Shown here piece after piece: positions 22,686-33,803 of a stretch of 64,000 bases of DNA. Origin of the DNA: Dentipellis sp. KUC8613 (taxonomy: Eukaryota; Basidiomycota; Agaricomycetes; Russulales; Hericiaceae); the NCBI GenBank assembly GCA_002286715.1, contig NSJX01000067.1:1-64000 (forward strand), in the 5' to 3' direction. How positions within the stretch are numbered: position 1 is the first letter of the stretch; every line of letters starts with the position of its first letter. The translations under genes were made by a program, and so were the position numbers. A model generated the notes under the pieces. It was not told the DNA's origin. It worked only from the letters and a program-made list of their open reading frames with translations, and searched no databases.

Positions 22686-23170
22686 AGTATGCCCGAGATG
22701 CCCTGGTGTCGCGGATGATGATGAGAGGGATAGGGCACGACGACCGACGGGGTGTGGTGGTTGAGGGTCGTTGTGAAGGTCGATGAGCGCGGAGGCGGCT
22801 TTGACGCGGCCAAATATCGAGCCCTCGGAAACGTAAGGGACGTGATGTCATCATCACTCTATTGCTTCGCCTGCACGTGAGCAGAGCGCGCTCGCGTCTC
22901 GGTCCGACTGGGCCGCAAGCTCTCGAGCGAAAACAAAAATGAATGTCTTTATTATGTTTCTTACTTGCTTTCCAACACTTATGATCACACAGGTATTCAG
23001 AGTTGAAAGGAAATGTGCAATTAGACAAATCTACTCTATATCGTAATAAATAGAATAAGTCGTAACACAACCGCCCTTCGAGAAGAGAGAAAGAGTATTG
23101 GCATATTGGTGCATAGGTGGGGTCATAAAGAATGCATATGTTATCATAATTTGCGCCGATGGTTGAAGCT
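22686..23170. other. Intergenic between UBA2 start and next gene's end
   Basis: It should hold the UBA2 promoter and the 3' UTR of the next minus-strand gene, with an AT-rich segment near 22930-23160. No gene is supported. Confidence 0.5.
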
Positions 23171-24982
23171 CTATGCCGACGTTGACGCAGATGCCGATGT
23201 CGACGCCCACGCGTTATCGTCGAAATCATCCGCCCGGGGAGGGTAGTTGTTCATGAGCGAGAAATCGAGAGGGATGCGATAGTCGTTCTGAGGTGCAGCA
23301 ACCGGGCCATCAAGCAAATTCCCCAAGCCCTCGTTCTGAGCAAACTCGTGCGGGTTGATGATTCGTCGAGGCTGAGGGGCAGGCAGATCGTGCGCCTCCT
23401 CGACCACAGGCGGAAGCGGGCCGAAGTCCTCAAGGATGCCAAAGACTTCCGCCGCGCTCGCCTCGGAGATCTGCGGACTCTGCGGGAGCGGGAGCGGGTT
23501 AGGCAGATTCCAGCCGACCACAGCGTTGTCGAGCCCGAAGTTCTGCTGCTCCTGAGGCTGTTGCTGTTGCTGTTGCTGTTGCTGCGGCTGCTGCTGTTGT
23601 TGCGCGGGCATCGGCATCTGGGGAGCGGGAACTAGGTGTGCGAGGGCAGGCGGAAGCACCTGTGCGAGGGCGTCTTCGAGCGCATTCGGGCGGCGGTCAA
23701 CCAGCTTCTTAACGGCAGGCGAGTGTTTGAGGAGATCCTCGACCATCTCTTCAGCGCGGGCCAAGTCAGACACGCCCTGGAGCTGGGGGCACACATCTTC
23801 CACATGCTGAGCAAAGCGCCTCCAGAAATGCTCACGCTGCTCATCGACTTGAGCAGGAGCGGGAGCGGGAACAGGAGCAGGAACAGCATTCACAGGCGCC
23901 GGAGGGAAGTTCTGAACAACGGCACCCTGAGCGTAGGCAGGAGGAGCAGCCGCCGGGAAGACGTAAGGCGGAGGACCAGCAACAGCAGCGATGCCAGCAA
24001 AGCCAACATCTAGAGCGTCCAGCGGAAATACAGGCAACTGGTAGTTCTCGGCGGGGATGAAGAGATCCGCATCCGGCTGAGGCGCAGCGAAGTCGAACCG
24101 AGCATCATTCGCGCCAGCCATGTTGTAGTTATTGGGCGCCTGCTGATGATGGTGCGCAAGGTTGTTGGGCGTTGGCGGCGGAGACTCGAGGAAATCCGGC
24201 TGTACCAGCTGACCAGCGAGGTTGTTGTTGGGCGCAAAATCCGGCTGGGGCGCAGCGTTCCCAATGTTGTTGTTGTTGCCGTTGTTGTCGGCAATATTAG
24301 CGTAGAAGGGCGTCGGCGGGGCGGGCAAGTCGTAGAGCAGCTGTCGCACATCCTCCGGCATATTGCGCCAAGCGTTAAACGCCTGCCTCACACCCGGAAG
24401 GCCTGCAGCGGCGTTCGGGACGCTGTGCGCCGCCTGGGGTCCTTCGGACCCTGCACGAGAGCTGCCGGGCGTGCCCGTCCCCGAGCTGGAGGCCACCCGC
24501 TCCAACTCGGCAATGATGTCCCAGCCGGGCTCCCTGCTCGAGTTCGAGCTAGACGAAGAGTTGGTCTCCGACCCGGTACCAATCTCGCTCTCCTCAAACG
24601 AAGAGCGGGGAGTAGCCCGGTCGGAGTTATCCGAACCCTCATCCGAGTTCGAGTCCGAGTTGAAGCTTGAGCCCGAGCCCAAGGGAGAAGCAGACTCGCA
24701 CAGAGGGCTAGACTCCTGGGAGACGATGCGGGGGCTCCGGCGGACGAACGACGTGTTCTTCTTTGCGCGCAGCATGAGCGCCATGCGGATCTTGTTGACC
24801 TTGAAGCCGCAGCAGTCGCAGTCAGTCAGTTTGCCTGACCCGTGAAGCTGGACGATGAACATCACGATTAAGACCTGCACAGATATACAGAAGGAACGTG
24901 AAGTGCTTACAGTATTAGGCACCTTGAACTTCTTCGTAGTCAAGATGGCATGCTTGCCGCGTCCACGGAGAGTGAGCATCAT
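23171..24982 (-). CDS. Uncharacterised Asn/Pro/Gln-rich protein with poly-Q tract
   Basis: One long frame of 603 codons. The N-terminal part is compact and basic, with a hydrophobic strand (VLIVMFIVQLHGSG) and a Cys cluster (TDCDCCGFKVNKIRM). Residues from about 80 onward are low complexity: Ser/Glu-rich (GSETNSSSSSNSS), then Asn/Ala/Pro-rich with NNNNIGN and many PAP repeats, then a poly-Q block (about 25 Gln interrupted by Pro) and an alternating Ser-Ala-Thr end. EQREHFWRRFAQHVEDVCPQLQ and ALEDALAQVLPPALAHL may form short helices. A 36-nt in-frame segment (24874-24909 region) starts GTAAGC and ends TGTGCAG, so it could be a very short intron. I do not recognise the family. A TATA-like element lies about 158 bases upstream. 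Confidence 0.68.
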   Translation of the reverse strand: MMLTLRGRGKHAILTTKKFKVPNTVSTSRSFCISVQVLIVMFIVQLHGSGKLTDCDCCGFKVNKIRMALMLRAKKNTSFVRRSPRIVSQESSPLCESASPLGSGSSFNSDSNSDEGSDNSDRATPRSSFEESEIGTGSETNSSSSSNSSREPGWDIIAELERVASSSGTGTPGSSRAGSEGPQAAHSVPNAAAGLPGVRQAFNAWRNMPEDVRQLLYDLPAPPTPFYANIADNNGNNNNIGNAAPQPDFAPNNNLAGQLVQPDFLESPPPTPNNLAHHHQQAPNNYNMAGANDARFDFAAPQPDADLFIPAENYQLPVFPLDALDVGFAGIAAVAGPPPYVFPAAAPPAYAQGAVVQNFPPAPVNAVPAPVPAPAPAQVDEQREHFWRRFAQHVEDVCPQLQGVSDLARAEEMVEDLLKHSPAVKKLVDRRPNALEDALAQVLPPALAHLVPAPQMPMPAQQQQQPQQQQQQQQQPQEQQNFGLDNAVVGWNLPNPLPLPQSPQISEASAAEVFGILEDFGPLPPVVEEAHDLPAPQPRRIINPHEFAQNEGLGNLLDGPVAAPQNDYRIPLDFSLMNNYPPRADDFDDNAWASTSASASTSA

Positions 24983-26096
24983 GATTATCTTGAAGTTGAG
25001 GATAGAAGAGGATAGATGAGGATGGGATGAGGATAAGGGGGGTTATGTAGGTTGTTGATTATGAGCTTGATGAGCTTGGGAGAGCCGCGTGCAGATAAGA
25101 CTTGCTGAGGATCTGTCGGACTCGGGTGCCTCCCCGCATCTTATATAGACAAACAGGACTTCTCACTGCAGCCTCCGAGGGCGCACCCATACCTGTGGCG
25201 ATCGCGTCGTAACTCCCCACTTCTCCACACGCCCGGGCCAAAGCCCGCGCCTCAGGGAGAATGGAAGCGTCCCGCGCAGCAGAACAACAAGCGTTGTGGC
25301 GAGGACGGGCCCGGCACGGCGGCGGGGGAGGCCCAAAGACAATATCAGGCGTCAAGCGCACGGACGGCCATCACCACGCGCGTGCGGCGAAGGCCAAAAC
25401 ACAGCGTGCGCGACGCGCAGGGCTTTGACTCTCGGTGCCTGGGGAGGAAGCGCACGGCGTTACAACAAATACGGCGTGGGCACGTGGCTCGTGCTTATTG
25501 TGGAGGACCAAGCTAGGCGAAAGGATAGAAAGACAGAAGTACGATGCGGATCTGCAAAACAAAAAACGACGTTGGGGGAATATTGGGACTTTGCGATCGA
25601 CACTTTGTGTCGGCGATCATGCGCGAGATCGTATCAGGGCGATGGAGGACCTACAAGCGCATACATGCGGAAGACAATCAAGGCAGAGCATGTGCTTTCC
25701 CGAGGATGCGCAGTAAGGTTTAGCGTGCAGCAACACTATAGAAGAAATGCCGGCATATCGTCAGCGCGATATTGACGAAGAGGCATAGAAGCGATGTCGC
25801 CTGACGCACCGAGGATCTCTAATCTCCAGAGGCAATGCTATGAACGAGTCAGTGTAGACGGAATGGGAAAGCTACCATAGCACAGAGCAAAGAGGCGCAT
25901 CACGAGGCGCGCGAAATGCGACGAAGCAGGCAAAGCCCGGAAGAGAACGCCCTAGTTGATTCAAAAAGCACTGCACTGCTAATACACACCACGCCTGCCT
26001 TGCGCCGCATGCCTTTCTCGTCCGACGTCATGCGACAGATACCACCCCTTCCTCTCTCAGAAGTCCGATCAAACACAAAAAGGTCCATATCACTAA
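24983..26096. other. Intergenic, 1.1 kb
   Basis: The left part is the promoter of the minus-strand poly-Q gene. The rest, up to the VHS gene's stop codon, has open frames on the plus strand without splice links, start context or motifs. Nothing else is supported. Confidence 0.5.
25140..25147 (-). promoter_or_regulatory. TATA box upstream of poly-Q gene
   Basis: The minus strand reads TATATAAG, about 158 bases before the ATG at 24982. Confidence 0.5.
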
Positions 26097-27893
26097 TCAG
26101 AAAAGCCCTGCGAGATCTGCAAACGGATCTTTCGTCTGCGATGGCGGCGCTTGCCCAGGGCGCGACGTCGACACCGCGGACACCGAGCTTTGCTGCTGCG
26201 GCTGCAGCGACTGTTGCCAGTTCTGCGCTTGGGCCGGCTTCTGTGGCGTTAGCGAGCCCATACCGCCGTTGAACCCAGGAGAGGTCATGCGCCCTGGTCC
26301 GGCTTGTCCAGGGGAGGAGTGGATCGGTGGCGTACCGGGCAGCATGATCTGTCCAATTGTTGACGATGGTCGTGATGCAGGGCTGCCAGGGCCCTGTGGC
26401 GAAGTGGTAGGCTGCGGTGAGAACGCAGACATGTATTGTTGAGTCGCCATGTTGAAGCCTGGGATGCCGCCGTTCCCGTTTGAAGGCGTGGGCGATGCGA
26501 ATGTCGTAATTGACGCAGGTGCTGCCAGAGAGGGAAGGGGCGCATTCGTGGCGGGACCAAATAGGTCTGCGAGGTCGTCTACAGGTCGACCTGTACCTGT
26601 GCTTGGCCCGGCACTTGACGTTGGAGGCGCGTCATCGAAGTCAATCAGTGACAAGTCATTTTTGCCGGGACCAAGCTCCTTAGGTATGGGATTAGCGGCG
26701 GCAGTGTAGTCACCCTTCTTGTACGACTCGAAACGATCCAGAACTGTGTTGATCTGGTCGTTTATCTGGAGGTATGTATCTGCAAAAAGCATGAGCGTGA
26801 TGTTCGGAAGACCATGCGAGGAAGCCTTACCGAGCGATTCAGGATCGTCAGATTCGGCATCCGAAATCCACTTCTGGATTTTCGGTCTTGAGTTCAGAAG
26901 TATTGTAGCAACTTGCTGTACAAAGAGTTAGGGTGACGCCCGGCATGCACTTGAGGATACTCACGTCATAAACGTCACCCTTCGCGAACTGTTCACCACG
27001 CTCTGTATCTGCGTTGTCCAACATCTCGTTCAGGAGTATGACCTTCTGTTCTAGCTTGTTGAGCTCGTTCAACGCCTGCGTTCGATAATCCGGCTTTGCT
27101 TCTGGATTAGCGCCAGCAAGAGACTTCATCAACTCCTGCGCAGCAGCGAGATCTCTCGGAGTGCCGCGTCTGATGAGTTCTTGAAGCTTCGCGGACTGTG
27201 CCTCTCTATCCTCCGACTCCAGCTCCTCCGCAGATTTCAGATTCTGGGAATTCAGACATAAGTACCCAAACAAGTGGACAGGATGTGATTCGGCAACCTA
27301 CCGAAGTCGCAGCGGCAGAGGTGGACGACGTTGTTCGGGGCAGGTCCCGGAACCGATAGCCCTTGAACGTCAATAGGCGATGCATATCTCTAATGTTACC
27401 CAAGTCATCTTTCCATCTCGACTCGACGCAAATGCCCTCCTTCCACGTATGGATGAGTTCGAGGATGCGGGACATGACCGGGCCAGGGAAGGGAGGAGGT
27501 CGTTCCGGAAACCGTCTGACCAATTCGTTCAGGAACTCCTTGGTCGCGATTTGGAGGTGAAACGGGTATCCGCAGCTCTGCACCAGGGTATCGAGAAGCG
27601 CGAGGGCGAGCATGGCGATGTGCGGATTCCGATGATTAACGAGTCGGGCAATAAGCATGGAGGCCTCTCGAGGTCTGTAGACATGGATTCAATAAGACCA
27701 GTCATCCCAGTAATAGAATTCTATTAGCATACGTGTTTGCCTTCTTTTGGTTGATGTACTCTGCGACTTCAAGATGTGCTGCATAATTGGGCTCCGGAAG
27801 TGATGCATTGGTCGCTCGAGTGATGAGTATTTCTAGAGGTGACGCCCTAGGCCACCCCGGACCCATCGCCACGCCAGGACTGTTGTTCCACAT
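26097..27893 (-). CDS. VHS-GAT domain trafficking adaptor (GGA/Tom1-like)
   Basis: This is an endosome/trans-Golgi cargo adaptor. The VHS domain begins at once (LEILITRATNASLPEPNY, then across an intron MLIARLVNHRNPHIAMLALA, LLDTLVQSCGYPFHLQIATK, FLNELVRRFP and ILELIHTWKEG). A GAT-type three-helix region follows (AEELESEDREAQSAKLQELI, AAQELMKSLAG, LNELNKLEQKVILLNEMLDN, RPKIQKWISDAE, DTYLQINDQINTVLDRF). Next, NDLSLIDFDDAPP contains a clathrin-box-like LIDFD. The rest is Pro/Ser/Gln-rich and ends DPFADLAGLF, a DPF motif used for AP-2/EH-type binding. I see no C-terminal GAE/gamma-ear beta sandwich, so it is closer to Tom1-like or truncated GGA proteins. About five introns. Confidence 0.88.
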
Positions 27894-28517
27894 AGTGGCA
27901 GAGAAGAATACAGAGAGGAAACTGGACTAGAAACACAGAGAGGGGATGAAGGAGACCGTGACTGGCTAACTGCAAGGATCGCTCAAGCGGCTCGGTATCC
28001 TCTTCGGCCCTGCCATCCGTGGGAAAGCCACGCACTGCTCCGAATTGGCCACGTCCTCGTACTTACCTCCCGCCAACATACTACCAGTGGAAGATACAAC
28101 ATACAGTGCGATTCTGAGTATTCAGAGTGCCCATCCGGGTAAATTTCTGGAAATTTTATCTAAAGATCGCCGTGTATATCATGCAATGTATCGCTGACGG
28201 TCACGGCTTCGTTCTACAGTGCGTATTACCGCGGCATGCTGGCGTCGTTTGCAGACATCAAAGAATCAGGACTTCTGTATTGCACCAGGCTTATCTAGTA
28301 GAGAGAGCAATTTTGGGCGTCCAAATCCGTCTGACCTTGCACGCTATGCACGGTACGAAGACGCTTGGTGAACACCCTCCGGTGCGGCACGACCTCACTA
28401 TTGCGGTTACCCCATCCACAGCACGTTCTCATCTGTGACAGGTGTCTCCATTTCGCCCGAACCATTTCCCGAACCGTATTCTCTGCGCTCATATCGGGGC
28501 CACCACCAATGTCGTTG
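27894..28517. other. Intergenic, 0.6 kb
   Basis: This is the promoter side of the VHS-GAT gene (minus strand), including a GCCAATT (CCAAT-like) element near 28045, and the 3' flank of the next minus-strand gene. No gene is supported. Confidence 0.45.
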
Positions 28518-29537
28518 TCAATATGATTGAAGGGTCCTTCTCTTCTTCGCCGGCCGCTGTTCGATCTCTAAACATGGACCGGCGGAAGGCGTCCTGTCCT
28601 GAGTACCACCCCCCGCGAGGTGAGGAAGAATGGCTCGCAGAGCAGGCCTCCAGGGTTGTGGAGCATTGCGTTGCAGGAGCGAGTCTGAAGGATGGCCGTA
28701 AGGTGCATGTGAGATATTGCCGAGATGGTTATGTGCCACTAGCGCAGGTGGTTCGGTTTCCCTGCAATATCACTTGTAAGATTCTCTGGTGCTCGTTGAT
28801 GTTTGATACTCACCGGCCCCGTAAATAAGGATATTCGGAGATTTCGTCTACAGAAAGAGCTCTCTGGCCACCCCTGCCCAAGCCATATTCTGAGAGTTCA
28901 TTCTCTGGAATAGCGCTGTCTTTGGCCCATCTTGCTATCCCCTGCTGACAAGTCACTTCGTGAGTGATCAGCGGGGGGGTTCGTCGAAGACGAAGCATCC
29001 TAGGCAGTTATAAGTTAAGTCGCCCAGAACTACAGTGAAGAGTTTGACTGATTCCTACTCAGGATCGCTTATCTTCGGGAGCGTAGCGCCTTTTGATGAA
29101 CGCAGGCAACATGGGTTGTACGGATCGTACTGCCAGGGCCAGCCACGACCGAACGCGCACCTGCAGGACGCGTCAGCGATGCTCAGACGTTAGGGACTTT
29201 CACACGTACGGAGTTGTTGGAAGCTCCGTGCAGTCCCAAGCATCCTTGGGTTCCTGGTCCTGAGAGTGTGAGAGGCTATCGTGTTGCTCGCCCTGGTCTA
29301 CGTGCCCCACAGGTGGCGTGCTAAACGGCGGACCGGAACCCCAAGGCTGGGGAACAGGATGGTACAGATGCGATGGGTTACTTTCCCACCTCGCCGGCCT
29401 ATCAAATTCGGAAAGTAGACGTCTAGAAAAGACATGAACCAAGAGACGTCTCGAGAAATAACTCGGACGTACGAGTCGACCACCGCCGGCGGCAGAGGGT
29501 ACTCAATAGGGTAGGAGCTTCGTGATCGGAATTCCAT
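28518..29537 (-). CDS. Uncharacterised multi-exon protein with basic C-terminus
   Basis: Pieced together from short exons whose frames join at good splice signals. MEFRSRSSYPIEYPLPPAVVD ends at a GTACGT donor; an acceptor after TTTTCTAG gives RLLSEFDRPARWES. A second intron joins ELPTTP to CAFGRGWPWQYDPYNPCC. A third intron (donor GTAGGA within the codon before an apparent TAG, branch-like CTTAAC, acceptor CTGCCTAG) joins to MLRLRRTPPLITHE. A fourth joins EYPYLRGR to ETEPPALVAHNHLGN. It ends KKRRTLQSY. The total is roughly 275 aa. If the third intron is wrong, there are two small genes: 29055-29537 and 28518-28998. No domain is recognised; the Arg/Lys end could be a nuclear signal. Confidence 0.55.
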
Positions 29538-30230
29538 TACATCGTCGCTAGATTTTCATTCACAGTTGCACAACGTAGAGTTATACTGAGCGACTTACAA
29601 CATCATGTCGCTTCAGAGGCCGTAGGACAACAAAAAGAGGCCTGACGACCTAATAGGCGGAGAATTCAAAGGGTATAAGGCTGAAACTGGAAGTTTGCTG
29701 CATAGGCTGGGTCTCTTATATCGTAGATGGGTGAAAGGCCACTTTTGGATCAAGACAGTGGCCGAGGGCGGCATATGCTCAAAAGAACATCCTAGGAGAC
29801 GACTCCGATGTCAAAGAGAAATGGTCAAGAGAATTAGTGTACATGGGAGCTAGCGGATGTCGCACACATGAATGGCGAATGAGCCGACGATATCGAAAGA
29901 CCCATTGCCTTCAAAAGTCGAGACGCACCGCACGACTCAGCTTCAGAGACGACAAAGAAGCCTTTCACAGACGATAGGTCGAATACGACTGCCATAGCAT
30001 TACCCCCACGAGAACAGTTGCCTCGCTGGCACGATCGCAGACAACGGGATAGACTGGAGCAATATACTCAGAAGAATTACAAACGATACGTGTCGCGGCG
30101 ACCGCAGACCACGGACGTCAGCGTCCATGACAGCAATAGCGAGGTGTACTGAAATAGGAGATTAGAGTCAGAACGGAAGGGTTTCATGAATAACATAAGG
30201 GCTATCCGTAGCATGAACTTGATCTTCATA
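29538..30230. other. Intergenic, 0.7 kb, no gene seen
   Basis: Short frames only. It contains the promoter side of the preceding minus-strand gene and the 3' flank of the F-box gene. Confidence 0.5.
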
Positions 30231-32061
30231 CTATGGAGAAACATAAACGTCCGAGTTAACCAGATTTCTGTAGGTGCCGACAAGAGTTTCATCGACGGAC
30301 GAACAACCGATGAGAGACAGACTGTCGATTGTCCGCGAGCGCAGGAACCTTTCTAGTATTTTGCTGAGGCGCGTCTGGATGAAGCTTGCACGCCCGTTGA
30401 GCGAGACCTGGTGGATCTCCAGTCGGGCCAAAGCAGGGAATAGAAATGGGAACGTGTATTCCGCAGAAGCAGGCGTTGCTATTGCGCACAGGAATATCAT
30501 TGAATGGCCACCGATGATGCGTATGTCTGTGACAGACGACATCTCGCCGAATGCGTGGCGATGTTCAGCATCAGTCAGTCGAAGAAACTTGCCGTCGGAG
30601 AGGATCAAAATTCGCAAATTGTTCAACTTGAGGTCGTGGCATAACGTGCGTAGCAAAACACTGGAAGAAAAGCGGCGATGATCCCAAGACAACCTGAGCA
30701 AGATCTCGGGGTCGCGATCCGTGTCAGAGTCTTGCCAAGCTTTGACCGTCAATCTTTGGCTCCGGGGAGTGTATGGGTGGTAGCATAGTTCCAGAGCCTG
30801 AAAGGGTTCAATTCGAGGACCTGTGCCACTGTTGAGCAGGAACGAGAGCAGTGATGTAAGTATGGGGTTTGACTCTGAAACGATCTCGATGGATAGTACG
30901 ATGGTTGACATGTAACGTAGCAGGATGTTTGTTAAGAAAGCTTGACTGGGTCCAATAGAATGATGCCATGCCAGCGAAGAAAGGTGCGGAAGAATTAGAG
31001 GGTGGGCTTGCACGATGGAAGTATCCTGCGTGGCATTCTTGAGAAGCAGCGACTCGAGCTGAAGCATCTGCTGCAGAGCCGATAAGAGCTCGACAACCGT
31101 TTGGCGCCAGTGACAAGAATCGCTACCAAGCCTCAAAGTCCTCAAGGAGGTGAATTGAGGAAAAGAAGGAGAACCAATCATGCAGTTGAACAAAGAGAGA
31201 TGGTGAAGTCTTTGCGCCAAATGGGAGAGAAGGGGGTTAGGGATGATCGTTCGAGTCATGATAGTTGTCAAGATCGGCGCAGGGGGCCACGCAACATTGA
31301 TTTCTAGGGTTTCAAGCATAGATGGTTTATTAATACCGAGGAGATTCAGAGCACCTTGTGCGACAGCTGATGTTGGGATTGATAGAGTTAGCTTTCCCAC
31401 CCGGCCGATATTGTTCTCACGAATGGCTTGCTTGTAGAACGTGAATACAGGATCCTCCTCGCCTGCTCCAAAGCGAAGATCTAACGAAAGACGGGTATGT
31501 AAGCTCTTCCTCAACATTGTGGACATGCATTCCGGATGGTGCGTAGGGATTTTGCACCATAGACCGTGGTGTGTGGAGGCGAGAACTCGCCAAGAGCGGC
31601 AGACCTGACTGATGATGAAGATGACAGGAAGGCTGCGTGGTTTGTTTGGCGAGGATGGGGTCACCCAGCTCTGCGGAGTGCCATGGTAGAGAAATTGGAA
31701 AGGATTACCAGAGTCAGGTGCAACATCACTTTCCACGCAAAGCTTGAAAATGAGGAACATAGTTTCGTCGGGAATCCGCGCGATGGGCAGGAGAGCATCG
31801 CGCCTATGACAGAAATCGGCAATGGTCCTTTTCAGACTGTCCAGATCATCGTCCACTCGTCTTCGAAGGTCCGCATCCGCCGGGCCATTTTCCATGGCGT
31901 ATGTCACCAAGTTGTGGGCATGATCTATAGTCTCGAGGGAATATCTATGAAATGAAGGTTGAGTCGGGCCCCGACGTTGGTCAACGATCGCATACGAACG
32001 ATAGAGTTACGTTCAATACTCACCGCATTGCGTTCCGATTGATCATTTGTAAGGATGCCAT
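30231..32061 (-). CDS. F-box protein with leucine-rich C-terminal region
   Basis: Probable substrate-recognition subunit of an SCF ubiquitin ligase, 583 aa in two exons. The intron at 31945-32023 gives a whole-codon joined length. The N-terminus is a short coiled segment (ADLRRRVDDDLDSLKRTIADF). An F-box-like block follows: LLPIARIPDETMFLIFKLCV ... VIFIISQVCRSWRVLASTHHGLWCKI. After it comes an LRR-like region with irregular leucine spacing (LETLEINVAWP, LHHLSLFNCMIG, LRTLRLGSDS, LESLLLKNA, LARLEIHQVSL, IDSLSLIGCSS). This architecture is widely expanded in mushroom genomes, where most copies have no known substrate. The start was set at MASLQMINRNAMR, which the first intron connects in frame. 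Confidence 0.85.
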
Positions 32062-32147
32062 GGGTCTAATACGTCGTCAGAAGCTGAGCGAGAGGCAGCG
32101 GGAAATATTGCTGTTAGATATTGCTTCAGCGAACGTCTCGACAGGAC

Positions 32148-32157
32148 TATATATAAG
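32148..32157 (-). promoter_or_regulatory. TATA-like element of F-box gene
   Basis: A near-palindromic TATATATA lies about 87 bases upstream of the F-box ATG at 32061. Confidence 0.45.
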
Positions 32158-32573
32158 CCCGCAGGGAATTCAGAAGCTGCCTCATGTAATCGTCCGAGGG
32201 CCACTGAGGAGAAGGACATGAAAGTGTAACGACCATTAACGAGCGACATAGAGACGCGGAGTTAGAGCTTGAGAGTCGGAAAGGAAAATGAAGGTGGCAT
32301 GGCATTGATGGCACTGGGGTCCACTGCGTCGCAGCGTGGCAGTGCTGTTCATTGGTGACGGTGGCGTTGCAGCGAGTCTCTCTTTTACTTGCTAAACCAC
32401 AATATCTGGCGCCAGTCAATATAGCATTTTGAATGTTCTGACTGTGGCCGAGGAGCGTTACGCGTAAGCGGATCATATTCACTATGAAGTCGACTAATTG
32501 ATGACTGAACAAGGGAGCCTTATAAACGCGTATCACCCCAAATCCCGGAGGTCTTCGCATTCAGCAAAACGTG
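32158..32573. other. Intergenic, no gene seen
   Basis: It separates the F-box promoter from the stop codon of the CE16 esterase gene. Open frames here lack motifs and splice links. Confidence 0.5.
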
Positions 32574-33736
32574 CTAACTGAACCAAGTGGCCCACTTGCT
32601 TCCTTTTCCCTCAATCACGTTGGCAATCTCCCTAGCGACCAAACGGTCGACCTGTTCTGACGGGTGGAGTTCATCGTACCTGCCACGCGTGGAGTCCGTT
32701 AGTACCAACGTCCACACCCTGATATGACGACAGCTATGCATGAAAGAACGGAATCTCACCAAGCGAAACTGTCTCTGTCGGTGCCTTCGGCATCCGTGCA
32801 GTCGCCCGCATCACTCGTGCTCTCGAACAGCTTGAATCTGCACGCATGTACTGCGCCGGTGATGTTGATCGGCGCCGTGCCATTCAGAAACTGAGATGGA
32901 TGGTCAAGGAGGTTGTTAAAGAAACTATGCGAGTCGAACAGGCCTGCATACCACCAGTTCCGTGAGTGAAATCCCATATCTTTAAGGACGGAGTGAATAC
33001 TCACCGACGTGTGCTCCGGGAACCGAAGCAGGCAGCGTCTGCAGCAGCAGCTTCGAAATCTGATTTCCTGAAACCGCCAGCTCGGAAATGAAGAGATGCC
33101 AGTCCGTCGTGTTGCGAGGCTGAGTCCAGTACCGGTTGGGGTATGAATCGACTGAATACAATGGCAGACGCTCCAGAGGGATAATCTGCAGCATTCTGTC
33201 AGAAGCAGCAGTTCGGAATTTTCTGCAATACTCACATTTTGGAACAGGAAATTCCTTGCTCCACTGTCATACAAAGTCTTCACCCAGCCCACTGCACACT
33301 CCGTCACATCAACGATGGTCGCATTGTTGACCACGCCTCCGGTCAGCAGCGTGTTCGGCCCAAGGTCATTTGTACCAATCCATAGCGTGTAAAGGGTCTC
33401 ATCCGGCCTCACGCTAATATTTCTAGCCTTCACATCCGCGAAGTACTCCGGCAGCTCGTTCTCCACGACAGAGGGGAATGGCCGCGGAGTCAGCTTTTGC
33501 GAGCAAGGCGCGCCGGAATGCGCGAACGGGAAGAGGTTCACGTGTGCGTAGCCCGCAGCATAAACAGGCCATTGCGTGCCGTTGTTGCTGACGATCGCGA
33601 CATCGGTGTAGGAGTCGCCAAAGGTGACGAGGTTTTTAATTTGGTGAGGCGAGGGACCATGCGCGGCTGCTACCTGCACTGGGAGGACAAGGGCGACTGC
33701 AGACACGATGGCGGCGAGCAGCGTGAGACGAGACAT
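32574..33736 (-). CDS. Secreted SGNH/GDSL esterase (CE16-like)
   Basis: A secreted carbohydrate acetylesterase-like protein. A signal peptide is clear (MSRLTLLAAIVSAVALVLPV, then QVAAAHG). The nucleophile block is LVTFGDSYTDVAIV (GDS-Y). TLWIGTNDLGPNT is the GxND oxyanion block, and YDELHPSEQVDRLVAREI after the last intron supplies the catalytic Asp and His. Between them lies TDWHLFISELAVSGNQISKLLL. Four exons; the introns near 33190-33240, 32942-33003 and 32700-32760 carry good GTGAG donors. Potential N-glycosylation sites occur (NNGT, NIS, NAT, NGT). The GDSYTD and DELHPS motifs match fungal CE16 enzymes, which remove acetyl groups from plant-derived oligosaccharides; the substrate here is inferred. 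No tail anchor is seen. Confidence 0.9.
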
Positions 33737-33795
33737 GGCGCTAGTGAACGCCTGACGAGATCGAGAGGGCCGACAGTCTCTGCGGGCCGCCAGCT

Positions 33796-33803
33796 AATAT
33801 ATA
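33796..33803 (-). promoter_or_regulatory. TATA box of CE16 esterase gene
   Basis: The minus strand reads TATATATT about 60 bases upstream of the ATG at 33736. Confidence 0.6.

Noticed and set aside
25296..25775. 159-codon plus-strand ORF
   Set aside because: No motif, unusual composition, and it lies in the promoter-side gap of the poly-Q gene.
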